Shown here in pieces: positions 6,831 to 7,919 of a DNA stretch of 7,919 bases. The stretch spans positions 1-7,919 of the forward strand of contig JAJRAT010000200.1 of assembly GCA_028682845.1 (NCBI GenBank). Reading direction: 5' to 3'. The position numbers and the translations under genes were made by a program. This DNA comes from Methanothrix sp. GTDB taxonomy: Archaea; Halobacteriota; Methanosarcinia; Methanotrichales; Methanotrichaceae. How positions within the stretch are numbered: the first letter of the stretch is position 1; every line of letters begins with the position of its first letter. The notes beneath the pieces are model-generated. The model was not told where the DNA came from, searched no databases, and was given only the letters and a program-made list of their open reading frames with translations.

Positions 6831-7708
6831 ACCTGTCCGGCCTCCTTCCCTGTAACCAGCTCCAGGGCGCTCTCCAGAGGCATTTCAATCTTGTACTTGC
6901 GCCAGAAGAAGCGCAGCACGTTGGACACGTCTCTTGTCAAAAGCTCCTCGGCATGGGGATGGGAGAGATCAACCGCCTGCGGCCAGTCGATGATCCTGGG
7001 ACCTTCATCACCCTCGGCCACAAGGATGTTGAACTCGCTCAGATCGGCGTGGACAATGCCCTGGACCCAGGTCTTTCTTACGTCATCCAGGATCATGTCC
7101 AGGCAATCCCGGGGATTGCTGACTGTGACCCTGCCGAGCTGATCGCCTGCGATCATCTCCATAGCCAGAGCATGTCGGCTCAGCGCCATAGGCCTCGGCA
7201 CGGCCACTGCCGGATAGAGTTTTTTCATGACCTCGAACTCATGGCGAGCGGCAAGTGCAGCGGCATGAAGCCAGGGCAACCGCGGCAGGTCGGTGAGGTG
7301 GTCACGCAGGCGGCGCACATGCTTGAAAGAGGCTCTCCCCTGGCGGTGGAACTTGATGGCCAGAGGACCGTTTCCCATAGCGGCATTGACCACCGCCTCC
7401 TTGCCTACTCCGATCCGGTCGCCGATGCTCGATACAAAATTGCGTTTAACAAAATCGGATAGCGCCAGAAGATCGTAGGCGTCGAAGTCCATCTGAAAGC
7501 CGTCGTAATGCAGAGTCTCCCTTGTTACCAGCTTCAGCTCAAAAAGTTGCTCCAATCTATGCTCGACTTTGCGCAATGGCAAGCCGGAGAGCTGCGAGAT
7601 CTCCGAGATGGGGACCCACTCATGAGCCTTCATCCCGGTCTCGATAGCGCCGAGCAGGGAGAAATCCTCCCGGCTCAGCTTTAGATATGTTTCTGCGAAA
7701 TTTTCCAC
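6827..7708 (-). CDS. rio2: RIO2-type atypical serine/threonine kinase/ATPase
   Basis: RIO2 proteins bind the pre-40S/pre-30S particle and act as an ATPase/kinase switch in late small-subunit maturation. The 293-residue length is normal for archaeal RIO2. Residues 1-85 form the family's N-terminal winged helix, with the typical YLKLSRED opening and HEWVPISEIS. The kinase domain follows: an ATP loop GDRIGVGKE (97-105), Lys119 in AIKFHR, the RASFK segment (125-129) of the flexible loop, VHADLSEFN with catalytic Asp222 and Asn227, and IIDWPQ with metal-binding Asp241. A small change is GKEAVV where many RIO2 proteins have GKES. The start is GTG at 7708, the only start codon before an in-frame stop upstream. 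No clear Shine-Dalgarno site precedes it, so initiation may be leaderless or weak. It is the first gene of a two-gene unit, and its TGA overlaps the TTG of the COG2433 gene. Confidence 0.93.
   Translation of the reverse strand: MENFAETYLKLSREDFSLLGAIETGMKAHEWVPISEISQLSGLPLRKVEHRLEQLFELKLVTRETLHYDGFQMDFDAYDLLALSDFVKRNFVSSIGDRIGVGKEAVVNAAMGNGPLAIKFHRQGRASFKHVRRLRDHLTDLPRLPWLHAAALAARHEFEVMKKLYPAVAVPRPMALSRHALAMEMIAGDQLGRVTVSNPRDCLDMILDDVRKTWVQGIVHADLSEFNILVAEGDEGPRIIDWPQAVDLSHPHAEELLTRDVSNVLRFFWRKYKIEMPLESALELVTGKEAGQV
6841..6847 (-). promoter_or_regulatory. Ribosome binding site of COG2433 gene, inside the kinase gene
   Basis: Read on the minus strand, AAGGAGG lies ten bases before the TTG at 6830, within the last codons of the kinase gene. 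It supports the TTG start and coupled translation of the two genes. Confidence 0.7.
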
Positions 7709-7753
7709 AGCTATTCTAATGCCGTTATTTGGCTTTAGCTTTACCTCTCAAAG

Positions 7754-7793
7754 ACTTCCGGCATCAATAACTTCCGGCTATCTATACTCCGGC
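7754..7793. repeat. Three phased direct repeats upstream of the RIO2 gene
   Basis: ACTTCCGGC starts at 7754 and 7770, and a shorter copy, ACTCCGGC, at 7786, each 16 bases apart. On the minus strand they read GCCGGA(A)GT. They fill most of the gap between the upstream stop (7810) and the GTG at 7708, where a promoter would lie, so they may be a regulator site. Confidence 0.45.
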
Positions 7794-7809
7794 ACATCTG
7801 GCCGAAGCT

Positions 7810-7919
7810 CTAGCTCTGGTAGCTCTTCCAGCGGCTTTCCAGATTCGGGTCCCTGACAGTTTCCATGACGTAGTCGGCATACTGTGCTCCTGTGGCTCCG
7901 TCGGCGCGGCCCGTGAGCA
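7810..7919 (-). CDS. C-terminal end of an unidentified protein (partial, runs off the window)
   Basis: The minus strand reads open from the window edge for 35 codons, beginning LTGRADGATG and ending SRWKSYQS before a TAG at 7812-7810. The composition is that of a real soluble protein: mixed charged, small and aromatic residues with no low complexity. The other frames give no comparable tail. The product was not recognised. It points the same way as the kinase gene and ends 101 bases before its GTG, so co-transcription is possible, although the repeats between them could mark a separate promoter. Confidence 0.65.
   Translation of the reverse strand, partial: LTGRADGATGAQYADYVMETVRDPNLESRWKSYQS

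Noticed and set aside
1..7919. tRNA, rRNA, insertion sequences or transposase genes
   Set aside because: No cloverleaf, rRNA segment, terminal inverted repeats with a transposase, or integrase motif was seen by eye on either strand.

Overview
The window looks like a piece of a euryarchaeal chromosome, most likely from a methanogen of the Methanothrix/Methanosaeta type. Two genes belong to archaeal housekeeping families: a COG2433/DUF460 protein and a RIO2-type atypical kinase. Further hints are Shine-Dalgarno sites of the AGGAGG type, T-run termination signals, many N-glycosylation sequons in the exported proteins, and GTG and TTG starts. The genus is an inference; euryarchaeon is the safer statement.

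The left half (1-4680), on the + strand, carries two exported formylglycine-type sulfatases. The first (41-1651) has a lipoprotein-like signal peptide. It belongs to a short sulfatase subfamily in which two usual active-site positions are changed. The second (2084-4588, possibly starting at 2063) is a large Pseudomonas-arylsulfatase-like enzyme with all expected catalytic residues and a C-terminal beta-sandwich domain. The catalytic domains are only distantly alike, yet both proteins carry the same short motif between the signal peptide and the catalytic domain. The 430-base AT-rich gap between them holds two T-runs, a perfect 12-bp palindrome, two pairs of direct repeats and a possible promoter. 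The genes are therefore probably transcribed separately. A hairpin followed by nine T's closes the second gene.

The right half (4800-7919), on the - strand, is a different functional block. A RIO2-like kinase gene (7708 to 6827) overlaps a COG2433/DUF460 gene (6830 to 4800) by four bases (TTGA), which suggests translational coupling. RIO2 kinases act in small ribosomal subunit maturation, and the DUF460 protein has an RNase H/RuvC-like core and a long coiled coil. Upstream, the last 35 codons of an unidentified gene run off the window edge (7919 to 7810). Three GCCGGA(A)GT repeats about 16 bases apart lie between that gene and the kinase.

The two blocks converge on a 210-base region (4589-4799) that contains the sulfatase terminator and a nested inverted repeat. 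Nothing links the blocks functionally. The accessory interest is the sulfatase pair. No formylglycine-generating or anaerobic sulfatase-maturing enzyme, sulfate transporter or glycan enzyme is visible in the window.
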